From contig JABDPK010000018.1 in assembly GCA_013042795.1 (NCBI GenBank), positions 1 to 8,335 on the forward strand: a stretch of DNA of 8,335 nucleotides. Direction: 5' to 3'. The position numbers and the translations under genes were made by a program. Numbering within the stretch: the stretch's first letter is position 1; each line of letters opens with the position of its first letter. The notes below the pieces were generated by a model, which had not been told where the DNA came from, did not search any database, and worked only from the letters and a program-made list of their open reading frames with translations. This DNA comes from Saprospiraceae bacterium (GTDB taxonomy: Bacteria; Bacteroidota; Bacteroidia; Chitinophagales; Saprospiraceae). Below are positions 1 through 7,421 of this stretch, one piece after another.

Positions 1-28
1 TATTCTCTAAAAATTCTCTTCTTTTCAT
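1..28 (-). CDS. 5' end of a Tat-exported protein (partial, runs off the window)
   Basis: An ATG at 28-26 opens a frame that reads MKRREFLEN before the window ends, so only nine codons are visible. The sequence KRREFLEN matches the twin-arginine (Tat) motif, in which two arginines are followed by x-F-L near the extreme N-terminus. The start lies 28 nt downstream of the stop of the outer membrane receptor gene on the same strand, and no promoter-like sequence is visible in that gap, so co-transcription is likely. In Bacteroidota, proteins beginning MKRRxFL are often Gfo/Idh/MocA-family oxidoreductases or other periplasmic sugar enzymes, and such genes frequently sit beside sugar phosphate isomerase/epimerases like the one at 2027-3079. 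That identity is inference from context; the sequence itself shows only the start and the Tat motif. Confidence 0.6.
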
Positions 29-56
29 CGATTCGATTGTTTAATAAATTTAAGGT

Positions 57-2030
57 TTAAAAGGGATTCCCTAAGATTCTGCGATAACTTAATACAGGTA
101 TCATTCCCAGGTTCAATTTTGTCACCAGCTGATCTGAAAAGGGATCGTAATACACATGTGACTCATTTCTTGTGTTGAGTACATTCTGGATATCCATAAT
201 AAATACATTTTTTCTCTTCCAGTTGTACTGGATTCTCAGATCAGTGCGAAAGAAGTGCTTCAATCTTTTCGGTTCTTCCAAATTGACCAAAATATAACTG
301 TTACCATAAGTACCTCCCCTTTCATGCATTGCAAGGTTTATGAATAAAATATTCTCTTTTTTAAGTTTTAATCTCTTCGAAAGATTCAAGTTGATAATCC
401 GACCAAAACTGTATCTCGAATCATACCATTGCCCTTCACTATTCCTAAATTCAGATTTGAAAAGACTTGTATTAATATTGATGTTAAATCCATTTGAAAA
501 AGATTTATCAATCATAATTTCGAGTCCAAAATTTCTCGCTAACCCAGTGTCATTGAAGCTGAATAATTCATTCCCTAAGCTATAGTCATAATCATTGATC
601 GCAGGGAGATAGTTGCCATACATCGCAAGATCTGTAAAGCTGTTTCTGAATAACCGGCTTAGAACAAATAGTTTATTCTCTATATTCTGCCACTTCCAGC
701 TCAAAGAAAATGACAACATTTTCATTCTTGTAAGTTTTTCTCCCGGGCTGGCTTTCACAATAAGGTTATGAGCATTTGTAGAATATGAAGAATTAAAATC
801 GAATGTATTATGACCCTGAACAAACCGTACAGACAAGTTTGGTTCAATACTCATGTTTCTGGTATAACTGTCAAACAAAGTACTGAGGGATATTCCGTAA
901 CTCAAGCCATTCAAGTTTGTGACTATTTTCCTGTAGCTGATATATGGTTCTATGTAGAATGATGGGTCCTCAAATTTCCTCAAACCCTGTTGAAATTTTT
1001 CTGCGACATAACTTGAATTTATTCCGGTCTTGAGAAAGCCACGCTCTGCATTGGGAGAAATAATCCATTCACCGGCATAACTCAGACGTAACTGTTTGAA
1101 GATTGAACTATCAATCTGATTGTCCAATACAAATAAATCAGGATCTGTTTTCGAGATACGATCATCACTTTTAAATGAAAAAACCAGGCTATGCTCCTGA
1201 TTCTTTTCTTTGAAACGAAGACCCTGGATGCTAAACAGTGAATTGTATTCTATATTCTGAATATCCTTGAGTACTTCGGCTGAGCCTGTTTCTTCAAGTG
1301 CTCTCTTATGATTTAAACTGGATCCCAGAATACTGAAGGCAGTAATCTTTTCATTCAGTCTTCCTTCCATAAATATATCCTGGAATTTAATTGATTCACC
1401 ATCAAAATCAACACCAAGGTCAGCAAGTATACCTACCGTAGAATATCTGCCATGTACCTTGAACTCAGATCTTTTTTGAGATTGGTAACCAAATTCCATC
1501 CCAAGCAAACCAAGTTTATAGAAATTTCTTCCTTTGGCACCAAATTCAAAGTCCATTATTCCTGATAATGCATTCACTTTTCCGGACGATAAAGGCGCAC
1601 CAAAAAAATTGAACTTGTTTATCACTTCAAAAGGTAATGCGAGTACACCTCCGGCACTTGAAGAAGTATAATCATCAAAGGTTCCTGCATTGCTGGTATG
1701 GTTGGGATTGACAATTTCAGCCCCATAGATTGTCCATTTTGTAGAAGAGGAAGGCAAACCCCGATATATAATACCGTTGGCTTCATCATTTGAAGTAGAG
1801 ATGCCGACGTGTCTGTATAATACCCGTGAGGGATCATCAAAAGTCGCTGCGAGCAATGCACTATTCTGATTAACGTGTAATTCGTTTTGTAAATAATTAA
1901 AGGAAGATTGTAAAGGAAGTGCCTTGATCATTACACCTTCTATTTCAGCCCTGACAGTATCTTTAATAAGCTGGGCACATACTGAAGAAGACATTATTAC
2001 TCCATATATCAGGATCAAAATACGTTTCAA
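57..2030 (-). CDS. TonB-dependent-receptor-like outer membrane protein
   Basis: Predicted 657-residue outer membrane beta-barrel that probably imports a ligand using energy from TonB. Residues 1-19 form a Sec signal peptide (KR, then a hydrophobic stretch, cleavage after VCA). Residues about 27-165 resemble a plug: a short EIEGVMIKALP segment in the place of a TonB-box/plug start, then DDPSRVLYRHVGI, then IIYRGLPSSSTKWTIYGAEI with the R-G pair (R90-G91) typical of plugs. The remainder is rich in alternating aromatic/polar strands and ends in phenylalanine (NPF), the usual C-terminal barrel signal. It is shorter than most Bacteroidota receptors, lacks the N-terminal carboxypeptidase-regulatory-like domain, and has no SusD partner nearby. 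The start is TTG, overlapping the isomerase stop by 4 nt (TTGA). An in-frame TAA at 2045-2043 excludes an earlier start, and the next ATG (residue 13) would destroy the signal peptide. The substrate is unknown; the neighbours suggest a sugar or derivative. Confidence 0.8.
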   Translation of the reverse strand: MKRILILIYGVIMSSSVCAQLIKDTVRAEIEGVMIKALPLQSSFNYLQNELHVNQNSALLAATFDDPSRVLYRHVGISTSNDEANGIIYRGLPSSSTKWTIYGAEIVNPNHTSNAGTFDDYTSSSAGGVLALPFEVINKFNFFGAPLSSGKVNALSGIMDFEFGAKGRNFYKLGLLGMEFGYQSQKRSEFKVHGRYSTVGILADLGVDFDGESIKFQDIFMEGRLNEKITAFSILGSSLNHKRALEETGSAEVLKDIQNIEYNSLFSIQGLRFKEKNQEHSLVFSFKSDDRISKTDPDLFVLDNQIDSSIFKQLRLSYAGEWIISPNAERGFLKTGINSSYVAEKFQQGLRKFEDPSFYIEPYISYRKIVTNLNGLSYGISLSTLFDSYTRNMSIEPNLSVRFVQGHNTFDFNSSYSTNAHNLIVKASPGEKLTRMKMLSFSLSWKWQNIENKLFVLSRLFRNSFTDLAMYGNYLPAINDYDYSLGNELFSFNDTGLARNFGLEIMIDKSFSNGFNININTSLFKSEFRNSEGQWYDSRYSFGRIINLNLSKRLKLKKENILFINLAMHERGGTYGNSYILVNLEEPKRLKHFFRTDLRIQYNWKRKNVFIMDIQNVLNTRNESHVYYDPFSDQLVTKLNLGMIPVLSYRRILGNPF

Positions 2031-3079
2031 ATCCCCAGCAAATTATTTATCATCTCCTGGTCCACAGATCCACCAGCAAAATCATCAAAGGTCTTTTCGG
2101 TTACCTTTATAATGTGATTAGCTATAAACGGGGCTCCTTCTTCAGCGCCCTGTTCAGGTGACTTGATACAACATTCCCACTCCATCACGGCCCAGCCATC
2201 AAATCCGTACTGAGATAATTTGCTGAATATTGTTCCAAAATCAATTTCGCCGTCTCCAAGGGATCGAAATCGTCCAGCCCTGTTTTCCCATCCCTGGTAT
2301 GCTCCATAAACACCCTGTTTTCCTGTAGGATTGAATTCTGCATCCTTTACATGGAATGCCTTGATCTTTTCAGCATAAAAATCAATAAATTGGATATAGT
2401 CCAGTTGTTGTAAAATGAAGTGACTCGGGTCATAAAGCAAACAAGCCCTTGGATGATGATTTACACGGTCAAGAAACATTTCATAACTGGTCCCGTCGTG
2501 TAAGTCTTCTCCGGGATGTACTTCAAAGCACAGGTCAACTCCTTGCCTGTCAAACTCATCCAGAATTGGTTTCCACCTCTTGGCCAGTTCATCGAATGCA
2601 GTTTCGACGAGACCAGGAGGACGTTGAGGCCAGGGATAAATATATGGCCAGGCCAATGCTCCTGAAAAACTGGCATGTGCTTTAAGTCCTAACCTATTGC
2701 TCGCCCTCGCAGCATTGGTTACCTGCTCGATCGCCCATTCAGTTCTTTCTTTTGGTTTCCCGTGAACGGCTTCTGGTGCAAATGCATCAAACAATTCATT
2801 ATAAGCAGGGTGTACGGCAACCAATTGTCCCTGGAGATGTGTTGAAAGTTCTGTGATTTCCAGGCCATATTCTCCAATCTTTCCTTTCAGGTCATCACAG
2901 TAACTTTGGCTTTCTGCAGCTTTGGCAAGATCTATCAGACGAGCTTCCCAGGTAGGAATCTGAATACCTTTATAACCAAGATCTGCTGCCCATCGACAAA
3001 TAGAATCAAGAGAATTATACGGGGCTTCATCACCCATAAACTGTGCGAGAAATATAGCGGGACCTTTAATTGTTTTCAT
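2027..3079 (-). CDS. Sugar phosphate isomerase/epimerase family TIM-barrel protein
   Basis: A 350-residue member of the xylose isomerase-like / AP endonuclease 2 TIM-barrel family, which isomerises or epimerises sugars, inosose-type polyols or keto sugars. Candidate metal ligands fall in the usual order: E186 in FEVHPGE, D217 in YDPSHF, H243 in AFHVKDAE, and E300 or E302 in VMEWEC. H188, H220 and K245 are probable substrate or metal neighbours, and LGDGEIDF (274-281) is the loop typical of this family. The C-terminal EQGAEEGAPFI stretch resembles long family members of about 330-350 residues that accompany Gfo/Idh/MocA oxidoreductases. There is no signal peptide, so the protein should be cytoplasmic. 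A promoter-like element lies just upstream, and the receptor gene begins within the stop codon, so the two are likely co-expressed. The fold and family are clear; the exact substrate cannot be read from the sequence. Confidence 0.85.
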   Translation of the reverse strand: MKTIKGPAIFLAQFMGDEAPYNSLDSICRWAADLGYKGIQIPTWEARLIDLAKAAESQSYCDDLKGKIGEYGLEITELSTHLQGQLVAVHPAYNELFDAFAPEAVHGKPKERTEWAIEQVTNAARASNRLGLKAHASFSGALAWPYIYPWPQRPPGLVETAFDELAKRWKPILDEFDRQGVDLCFEVHPGEDLHDGTSYEMFLDRVNHHPRACLLYDPSHFILQQLDYIQFIDFYAEKIKAFHVKDAEFNPTGKQGVYGAYQGWENRAGRFRSLGDGEIDFGTIFSKLSQYGFDGWAVMEWECCIKSPEQGAEEGAPFIANHIIKVTEKTFDDFAGGSVDQEMINNLLGI

Positions 3080-3097
3080 GACATCTATTTATTACAA

Positions 3098-3129
3098 CAA
3101 GATATCAATACCCTAAAGAAGTGCAAAAA
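3098..3129 (-). promoter_or_regulatory. Candidate Bacteroidota-type promoter for the isomerase/receptor operon
   Basis: On the minus strand TTTTTG (3129-3124) is followed after 19 nt by TATCTTG (3104-3098), a near match to the Bacteroidota primary sigma factor consensus TTTG...TAnnTTTG, with one T missing from the downstream box. The box ends 18 nt before the isomerase ATG, which fits the short leaders usual in this phylum. The imperfect box and AT-rich background leave room for chance. Confidence 0.35.
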
Positions 3130-3161
3130 TTAAATTGAAAAATGAAAAACAGAGGAGGTCT

Positions 3162-3560
3162 TTATTCTTCTTCCTCGCTGATCAAAAGGCCCCTTTCATT
3201 CATGAAATTGAACCATTTGATCACTTTTTTCATATCATTGATTGATACCCTGTCTTCATCATAGTCTGGTATGATACTTTCGAAGTACTCTTCTATTTTA
3301 TATTGTTCAGCCTTGGGACTGACCGGGGGATTCTCTTCATATTGCTCAAGCATTTTTTCGAATACATCTCTTAAGGCGATTGTATCTTCGAGTGTATAGA
3401 TCGCAACTGTACCTAATGGTGTAAATTGATGTTTTCTTACAGAATAAAATCTGGTTTTTCCGTTTTCCAGGCTCTCCAGGATAAGGCCGTTATTCCTTGA
3501 TGTGACAAGTTTAAGTATCCCGCCTACGCCACTCACAGCAACAAATGGTTCTAAATTCAT
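3162..3560 (-). CDS. DUF5606 domain-containing protein
   Basis: A 132-residue cytoplasmic protein recognised as the Bacteroidota-specific DUF5606 family. The N-terminal 60 residues carry the family pattern: MNLEPFVAVSGVGGILKLV, then NGLILESLENGKTRFYSV, then a short hydrophobic IYTLEDTIALRDVFEKM segment. The N-terminal half looks like a small beta-rich domain. The C-terminal half (about residues 65-132) is acidic and helical, with IIPDYDEDRVSINDMKKVIKW and a terminal run of glutamates (SEEEE), probably the companion helical domain seen in full-length members. There is no signal peptide or membrane segment. Its function is not established to my knowledge. The start ATG is supported by the family N-terminus and by a promoter-like element ending 16 nt upstream. 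It sits 58 nt after the DAHP synthase gene but appears to have its own promoter, so linkage to aromatic biosynthesis may be only positional. Confidence 0.85.
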   Translation of the reverse strand: MNLEPFVAVSGVGGILKLVTSRNNGLILESLENGKTRFYSVRKHQFTPLGTVAIYTLEDTIALRDVFEKMLEQYEENPPVSPKAEQYKIEEYFESIIPDYDEDRVSINDMKKVIKWFNFMNERGLLISEEEE

Positions 3561-3576
3561 TTAGATTAATTTGAAT

Positions 3577-3609
3577 CAAAAATAGTTCAATTTGAACTTA
3601 TCTGATCAA
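3577..3609 (-). promoter_or_regulatory. Candidate Bacteroidota-type promoter for the DUF5606 gene
   Basis: On the minus strand, TTG (3609-3607) is followed after 22 nt by TATTTTTG (3584-3577), a perfect match to the TAnnTTTG downstream box of the Bacteroidota primary sigma factor, and the spacing is within the TTG-N17-23 range described for flavobacteria. The box ends 16 nt before the ATG, giving a leader of roughly 10 nt. The spacer contains the inverted repeat annotated separately. Confidence 0.5.
3584..3598. repeat. 15-bp perfect inverted repeat in a promoter spacer
   Basis: AGTTCAA-A-TTGAACT (minus strand) is a perfect 7+1+7 palindrome. It abuts and shares one base with the TATTTTTG box of the candidate DUF5606 promoter, the position expected of a repressor operator. 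It is too short and lacks the T-run expected of a terminator for the upstream aromatic gene. The site is certain as a repeat; an operator role is inference. Confidence 0.5.
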
Positions 3610-3618
3610 TCTTCAGCA

Positions 3619-4698
3619 TCAATCTTCATTCATAATATTTTCCTGTTGGTCGATACTTTCGTCATGAACAGCTTTAATATAGTTAATGATGAATTCTTCA
3701 CTTAAATCTTCCTGGATTGCCAGCTTGACACAGCGGTTTATAATTTCATTCCACCTCTTGGATTGAAAAATAGTGACGTTGTTTTCCTTCTTGTAATGTC
3801 CGATTTTTCTGGAAATTTCCATCCTGTTAGCTAATAGCCGAATGATAGTTTCATCAATATTATCAATATTATTCCTCAGCATCTCAAGCTCATTCTGGAT
3901 TGGCGGATCATCCATGTGCTCAGTCCTGTAAGTAAGTCTATCCATTAAAGCACCAAAAGCCGGAGGGGTAAGTTGCTGACTGGCATCACTCCAGGCATGA
4001 TCAGGGTCAATATGACTTTCGATCATCAAGCCATCATATCGAAGATCAATTGCTTTTTGGGACACTTCAAAAATGGTTTCCCGCCGTCCACAAATATGGG
4101 AAGGATCACAAATAAGTGGAATATCCGGGTATTGTCTTCTGAATTCAATGGCTATCTGCCACTGTGGACTGTTTCGATAATACTTTTCCCCGAGATTTGA
4201 AAAACCCCTGTGAATAGCTGCCACCCTGCTTGCGCCTGATTTTAATAATCTTTCAATGGCCCCAAGCCATAAGGCTATATCAGGGTTAATAGGGTTCTTG
4301 ACCATCACAGGTATATCCACTCCGCTGATGGCATCTGCAATTTCCTGGACAACAAAGGGGTTTGTGGTTGAACGTGCCCCAATCCACAATACATCAATAT
4401 CGTTTTCAAGACACAACTCCACATGTTTTGCCTTAGCAACTTCAACGGTTAACGGAAAACTATATTCTTCTTTTACTCTTTTCAACCATGGAAATCCTAC
4501 TTCTCCCACACCTTCAAATGATCCAGGATAGGTTCTTGGCTTCCAGATTCCAGCCCTGAACAGGTCGACCTTATCCAGGTCTTTCAGACCTTTGGCAGTA
4601 TCCATGACCTGCTTTTCGGTTTCAGCACTGCAGGGACCAGAGATGATCAATGGCCTCTTTGAGAAATCTAATATCCCGGATATTGTATCTTCAGTCAT
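3619..4698 (-). CDS. Bifunctional 3-deoxy-7-phosphoheptulonate synthase / chorismate mutase
   Basis: A 359-residue cytoplasmic fusion enzyme. The DAHP synthase domain (about 10-260, type I beta, KDO8P-synthase-like) condenses phosphoenolpyruvate with erythrose 4-phosphate. It shows GPCSAE with metal ligand Cys23, WKPRTYPGSFEGVG, IGARSTTNPF, PVMVKNPINPD, IHRGFS, CDPSH with the metal His, IESH with the Glu, and the late Asp in DPDHAWSDASQQLTP. The C-terminal AroQ-type chorismate mutase domain (about 268-350) converts chorismate to prephenate. It keeps the arginines of LRNNID and LANRMEI, the lysine of GHYKK, the SKRWNEI arginine and the SIDQQ glutamine. The same domain order is known from Prevotella nigrescens, where the mutase domain mediates prephenate feedback, so similar allostery is expected here. 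Unlike many Bacteroidota loci, no prephenate dehydratase, dehydrogenase or aminotransferase gene adjoins it. The upstream gene is an amidohydrolase 62 nt away, with no clear promoter in the gap. Confidence 0.95.
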   Translation of the reverse strand: MTEDTISGILDFSKRPLIISGPCSAETEKQVMDTAKGLKDLDKVDLFRAGIWKPRTYPGSFEGVGEVGFPWLKRVKEEYSFPLTVEVAKAKHVELCLENDIDVLWIGARSTTNPFVVQEIADAISGVDIPVMVKNPINPDIALWLGAIERLLKSGASRVAAIHRGFSNLGEKYYRNSPQWQIAIEFRRQYPDIPLICDPSHICGRRETIFEVSQKAIDLRYDGLMIESHIDPDHAWSDASQQLTPPAFGALMDRLTYRTEHMDDPPIQNELEMLRNNIDNIDETIIRLLANRMEISRKIGHYKKENNVTIFQSKRWNEIINRCVKLAIQEDLSEEFIINYIKAVHDESIDQQENIMNED

Positions 4699-4760
4699 TT
4701 AGTATTGTTCTCTAATAGAATGCCTAAAGTTGGAAATTGATTTCCGATTCTTCTGTTTTT

Positions 4761-6056
4761 TTATTCAAAGCCAGGAGACCTGTTCAAAAATTCATCATAT
4801 AGTAAGGTTTGACGACTTTCGAGTGGGATTTTCCAACCCTTGATAAACAGATGTTTTACCTGTGTTTTTGTTTCAAAAGGATCTCCATCGGTTACAAAAA
4901 GATTCGCCACTTTTCCTTGTTCAACACTACCGTAATCTTTATCAACACCAAATATTTCTGCAGGAATGATGGTAACTGATTTTAATGCTTCTATCCTGCC
5001 CATTCCATATGCAGCTGCAAAACCTGCATTGAATGGAAGGTTTCTTACGTTTTCAGTTTCACGCGTTCTTAAAGCTACTTTTACACCGGCTTTATGCATT
5101 AAACCTGCATTTGCATAGGCAATGTCATATTTGTCAGAAGCACGAGAAGGTCTTGCAAGGACGGGTCCCGTAATAACTGGAATTTCATATTTCGCAAGAC
5201 TGTCCGCGACCTTATATCCTTCAGTAACACCTGTAAAAACCACTTTTAAATTTTTACCAGAGACCCATTTTATTGCTGAGAGTATATCATTCTTCCTGTT
5301 TACTTCAATCAAAAGCGTAGTTTCGCCGTTTACCACAGGCACCAATGCATCCAGTTGTGGATTATAGTCCAGGGATTCACCGGAGTCCTTTGCCCTTGCA
5401 GCTATCTCAGACCTCAATACAGCCTTTTCCCAGAGATCATTCAGTTCTTTAGTTGATTTTTCTTCTGATTTTTTAATATCCTCATCTGATCTTCTGTCCC
5501 ATCGGCCTCTTCTTCCAGAGGAAGGATAATTTAAAACTATAGCTTTAAAACCAGCGTACATCTGATCAGGCGTATATCCCTGTAAATCTATCAGTGCTGC
5601 CGTACCAGGAAACCTGCCACCGGATGGGACGGTTAATACAGTTGTTATTCCATTTACCCTGGTCACAGGTATATTTACAGAATTAGGGTTGACAGCCGTT
5701 AAAGCCTCCATGTGAGGTGTAAAACTGCCAATCTCATTGTGGTCCTGGGTTAATGAAATTGAACCTACTTCCGCCAGGCCCAACCTTGTCCCTGCATCAA
5801 TCAATCCCGGATAAATCGTCAATCCTTCACAGTCAACAAGTTTAGCACCCGGATGCGAAATGTCATTATGAATTTCCATTATCCTGTTTCCGGAAATCAG
5901 AACATCGGCTTTGACCAGGCCATTATCCAGGGTTTCTACCTGGCCATTTTTTAAAAGGTAAATTCCTGTTTCTGCTTTTTGAACCTGTTGTGAATGCAGG
6001 TTTAACATGCAAAAAAGCAACAGGAAGATATATAGTGTTCTTTTCATTGTTATCAT
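4761..6056 (-). CDS. Secreted amidohydrolase-family protein lacking the metal ligands (predicted pseudoenzyme)
   Basis: A 431-residue protein with a Sec signal peptide (KR, then a leucine/phenylalanine-rich core, cleavage near HSQ at 21-23), followed by the amidohydrolase layout. It has an N-terminal small beta domain (LLKNGQVETLDNG, ADVLISGNRIMEI), the YPGLIDAG strand-1 signature, a TIM barrel, and a C-terminal PAEIFGVDKDYGSVEQGKVANLFV return to the small domain. In place of HxH it has G89-T-R91. Alignment with the neighbour at 6056-7411 also places E251, G276 and R332 where the other two histidines and the aspartate should be, so hydrolysis by the usual mechanism is unlikely. A basic, charged loop (GRRGRWDRRSDED, about 181-193) interrupts the barrel. 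The ATG shares its A with the upstream TAA (TAATG), indicating translational coupling. A second ATG three codons later (6047) would also leave a good signal peptide, so the exact start is uncertain. It may be a structural partner or binding protein. Confidence 0.85.
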   Translation of the reverse strand: MITMKRTLYIFLLLFCMLNLHSQQVQKAETGIYLLKNGQVETLDNGLVKADVLISGNRIMEIHNDISHPGAKLVDCEGLTIYPGLIDAGTRLGLAEVGSISLTQDHNEIGSFTPHMEALTAVNPNSVNIPVTRVNGITTVLTVPSGGRFPGTAALIDLQGYTPDQMYAGFKAIVLNYPSSGRRGRWDRRSDEDIKKSEEKSTKELNDLWEKAVLRSEIAARAKDSGESLDYNPQLDALVPVVNGETTLLIEVNRKNDILSAIKWVSGKNLKVVFTGVTEGYKVADSLAKYEIPVITGPVLARPSRASDKYDIAYANAGLMHKAGVKVALRTRETENVRNLPFNAGFAAAYGMGRIEALKSVTIIPAEIFGVDKDYGSVEQGKVANLFVTDGDPFETKTQVKHLFIKGWKIPLESRQTLLYDEFLNRSPGFE

Positions 6057-7411
6057 TAATGTTTGTGCTCAAATAGAAATTCATAGACGCCTTGCATGCA
6101 ACCTTCTGCTTCATGATCATGAGCCTCGGTAGCTTCATAAAATGCGGGAATTGTTTCTTCCGGGTTTATATCTATTCGTTGATCTTCTTCATCTTCATGG
6201 ATATTAAATCGGATTTCACCGTCAACAATGGTGTATTGATTGATTGCATATATTGACAATGGATGGTTTTTGAATATGGCTATATCAGCATCCTTTCCTT
6301 CTTCAATAGAACCAACCCGATCATCTATTCCCAATTGTATGGCTGGATTAAGTGTAATCAAAGCAAGTGTTTGTTCATCAGTCAGACCCCCGTATTTCTG
6401 CGCTTTTGCTGCTTCATGATACAGGTGCCTGATCAATTCTCCAGAGTCAGAATTAATGGAAGTAACCACTCCATTCCTGGTAAGAATGGCAGCATTGTAC
6501 GCCGTTGAATAATAAACTTCAAATTTATAGGCCCACCAATCCGAAAACACAGAAGCATGTGCTCCGAACGCAGCCAACTCGGGGGCCACCTTAAATCCTT
6601 CATTCACATGTTGGAAACATATCTTGTTTACGCCATAATCTTTTAAGACATTCATAAGCATGAGTATTTCATCAGCACGATATGAATGACAATGGATAAT
6701 AATATCTCCTTTGAGGATGTCAGCCAGTGTTTCAAGTCTTAAACTGTATTGAGGTGCTGTTTTTGAATGACCATTTCTAAATTTTTCCCAGCCAATCATA
6801 TATTCACGGGCTTTTGAAAACGAGTGCCTGAATACCTGCTCAACCCCCATCCTGGTATTTGGAACAACATCTTTTCCTTCACCGTGTACTCTAATGGGAT
6901 TTTCTCCCAGGGCAAATTTTATGGTTCTTGGTGCGCCATCCATTCTAAGATCATCGGGATCAGTCACTCCCCACCTGTGTTTTATGGTCTCACACTGTCC
7001 ACCGATAGCATTTGCTGAACCATGCATAGCATGTGATATAGTAACTCCTCCGGCTAATGCCCGATAAATGCTGATATCATACGGGTCAAGTGCATCTCCA
7101 ACCCATACTTCTGCTGTCACCGGATTACTTGCTTCATTGACAGCATCAATCGCAATATGAGAATGAGCGTCAATTATACCAGGTAAGACATATAATCCTC
7201 CCGCATCAATTACCCTGGCATTTCCAGGTTCGATGTTCTTTGCAATTTTGTGAATTTTACCATCCCGTATTAATATATCTGATCCTCTTAAAACACCATT
7301 GGTAACCGTTAGAATAGTTCCGTTATCAATAAGGATATCACCACTGTCCGACTGGGCAGAAACTGAAAACATTAACAGGATTAAAAAAAATAAACTAATA
7401 AGCGTTTTCAT
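6056..7411 (-). CDS. Secreted metal-dependent amidohydrolase (imidazolonepropionase-like)
   Basis: A 451-residue predicted periplasmic hydrolase. The start is placed at the ATG at 7411 because MKTLISLFFLILLMFSVSAQ-type residues 1-20 form a textbook Sec signal peptide. A longer frame to 7453 would bury this signal behind 14 residues and overlap the preceding gene; the chosen start lies 10 nt after that gene's stop. The small beta domain (25-75) precedes LPGIIDAHSH, giving HxH as H83/H85. Further ligands are H242 (in HCHSYRADEI, with H240 adjacent), H268 (FQHVNEG) and D322 (SINSDSGE). K165 in the KFALGENP strand could be a carboxylated bridging lysine (inference). NPAIQLGIDDRVGSIEEGKDADIAIF closes the small domain. 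This resembles imidazolonepropionase-related amidohydrolases and Xaa-Pro/Arg carboxypeptidase-like subgroups, so a peptide or cyclic amide substrate is plausible but unproven. The tail (about 404-451) is acidic and histidine-rich, ending HKH, and looks unusual. Confidence 0.9.
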   Translation of the reverse strand: MKTLISLFFLILLMFSVSAQSDSGDILIDNGTILTVTNGVLRGSDILIRDGKIHKIAKNIEPGNARVIDAGGLYVLPGIIDAHSHIAIDAVNEASNPVTAEVWVGDALDPYDISIYRALAGGVTISHAMHGSANAIGGQCETIKHRWGVTDPDDLRMDGAPRTIKFALGENPIRVHGEGKDVVPNTRMGVEQVFRHSFSKAREYMIGWEKFRNGHSKTAPQYSLRLETLADILKGDIIIHCHSYRADEILMLMNVLKDYGVNKICFQHVNEGFKVAPELAAFGAHASVFSDWWAYKFEVYYSTAYNAAILTRNGVVTSINSDSGELIRHLYHEAAKAQKYGGLTDEQTLALITLNPAIQLGIDDRVGSIEEGKDADIAIFKNHPLSIYAINQYTIVDGEIRFNIHEDEEDQRIDINPEETIPAFYEATEAHDHEAEGCMQGVYEFLFEHKH

Positions 7412-7421
7412 AATTGAACAT

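Noticed and set aside
27..37. ATCGATTCGAT short inverted repeat overlapping the start of the Tat-protein gene
   Set aside because: At 11 bp in AT-rich DNA, with no promoter element beside it, it is easily explained by chance.
3151..3160. AGAGGAGGTC resembling a strong Shine-Dalgarno site on the plus strand
   Set aside because: No plus-strand coding frame with credible protein sequence follows, and Bacteroidota rarely use Shine-Dalgarno sites.
4732..4763. GGAAATTGATTTCC hairpin followed by a T-run on the plus strand, resembling a terminator
   Set aside because: The stem is only 5 bp and weak, the T-run is about 10 nt away, and no plus-strand gene exists for it to end. On the minus strand no T-run follows.
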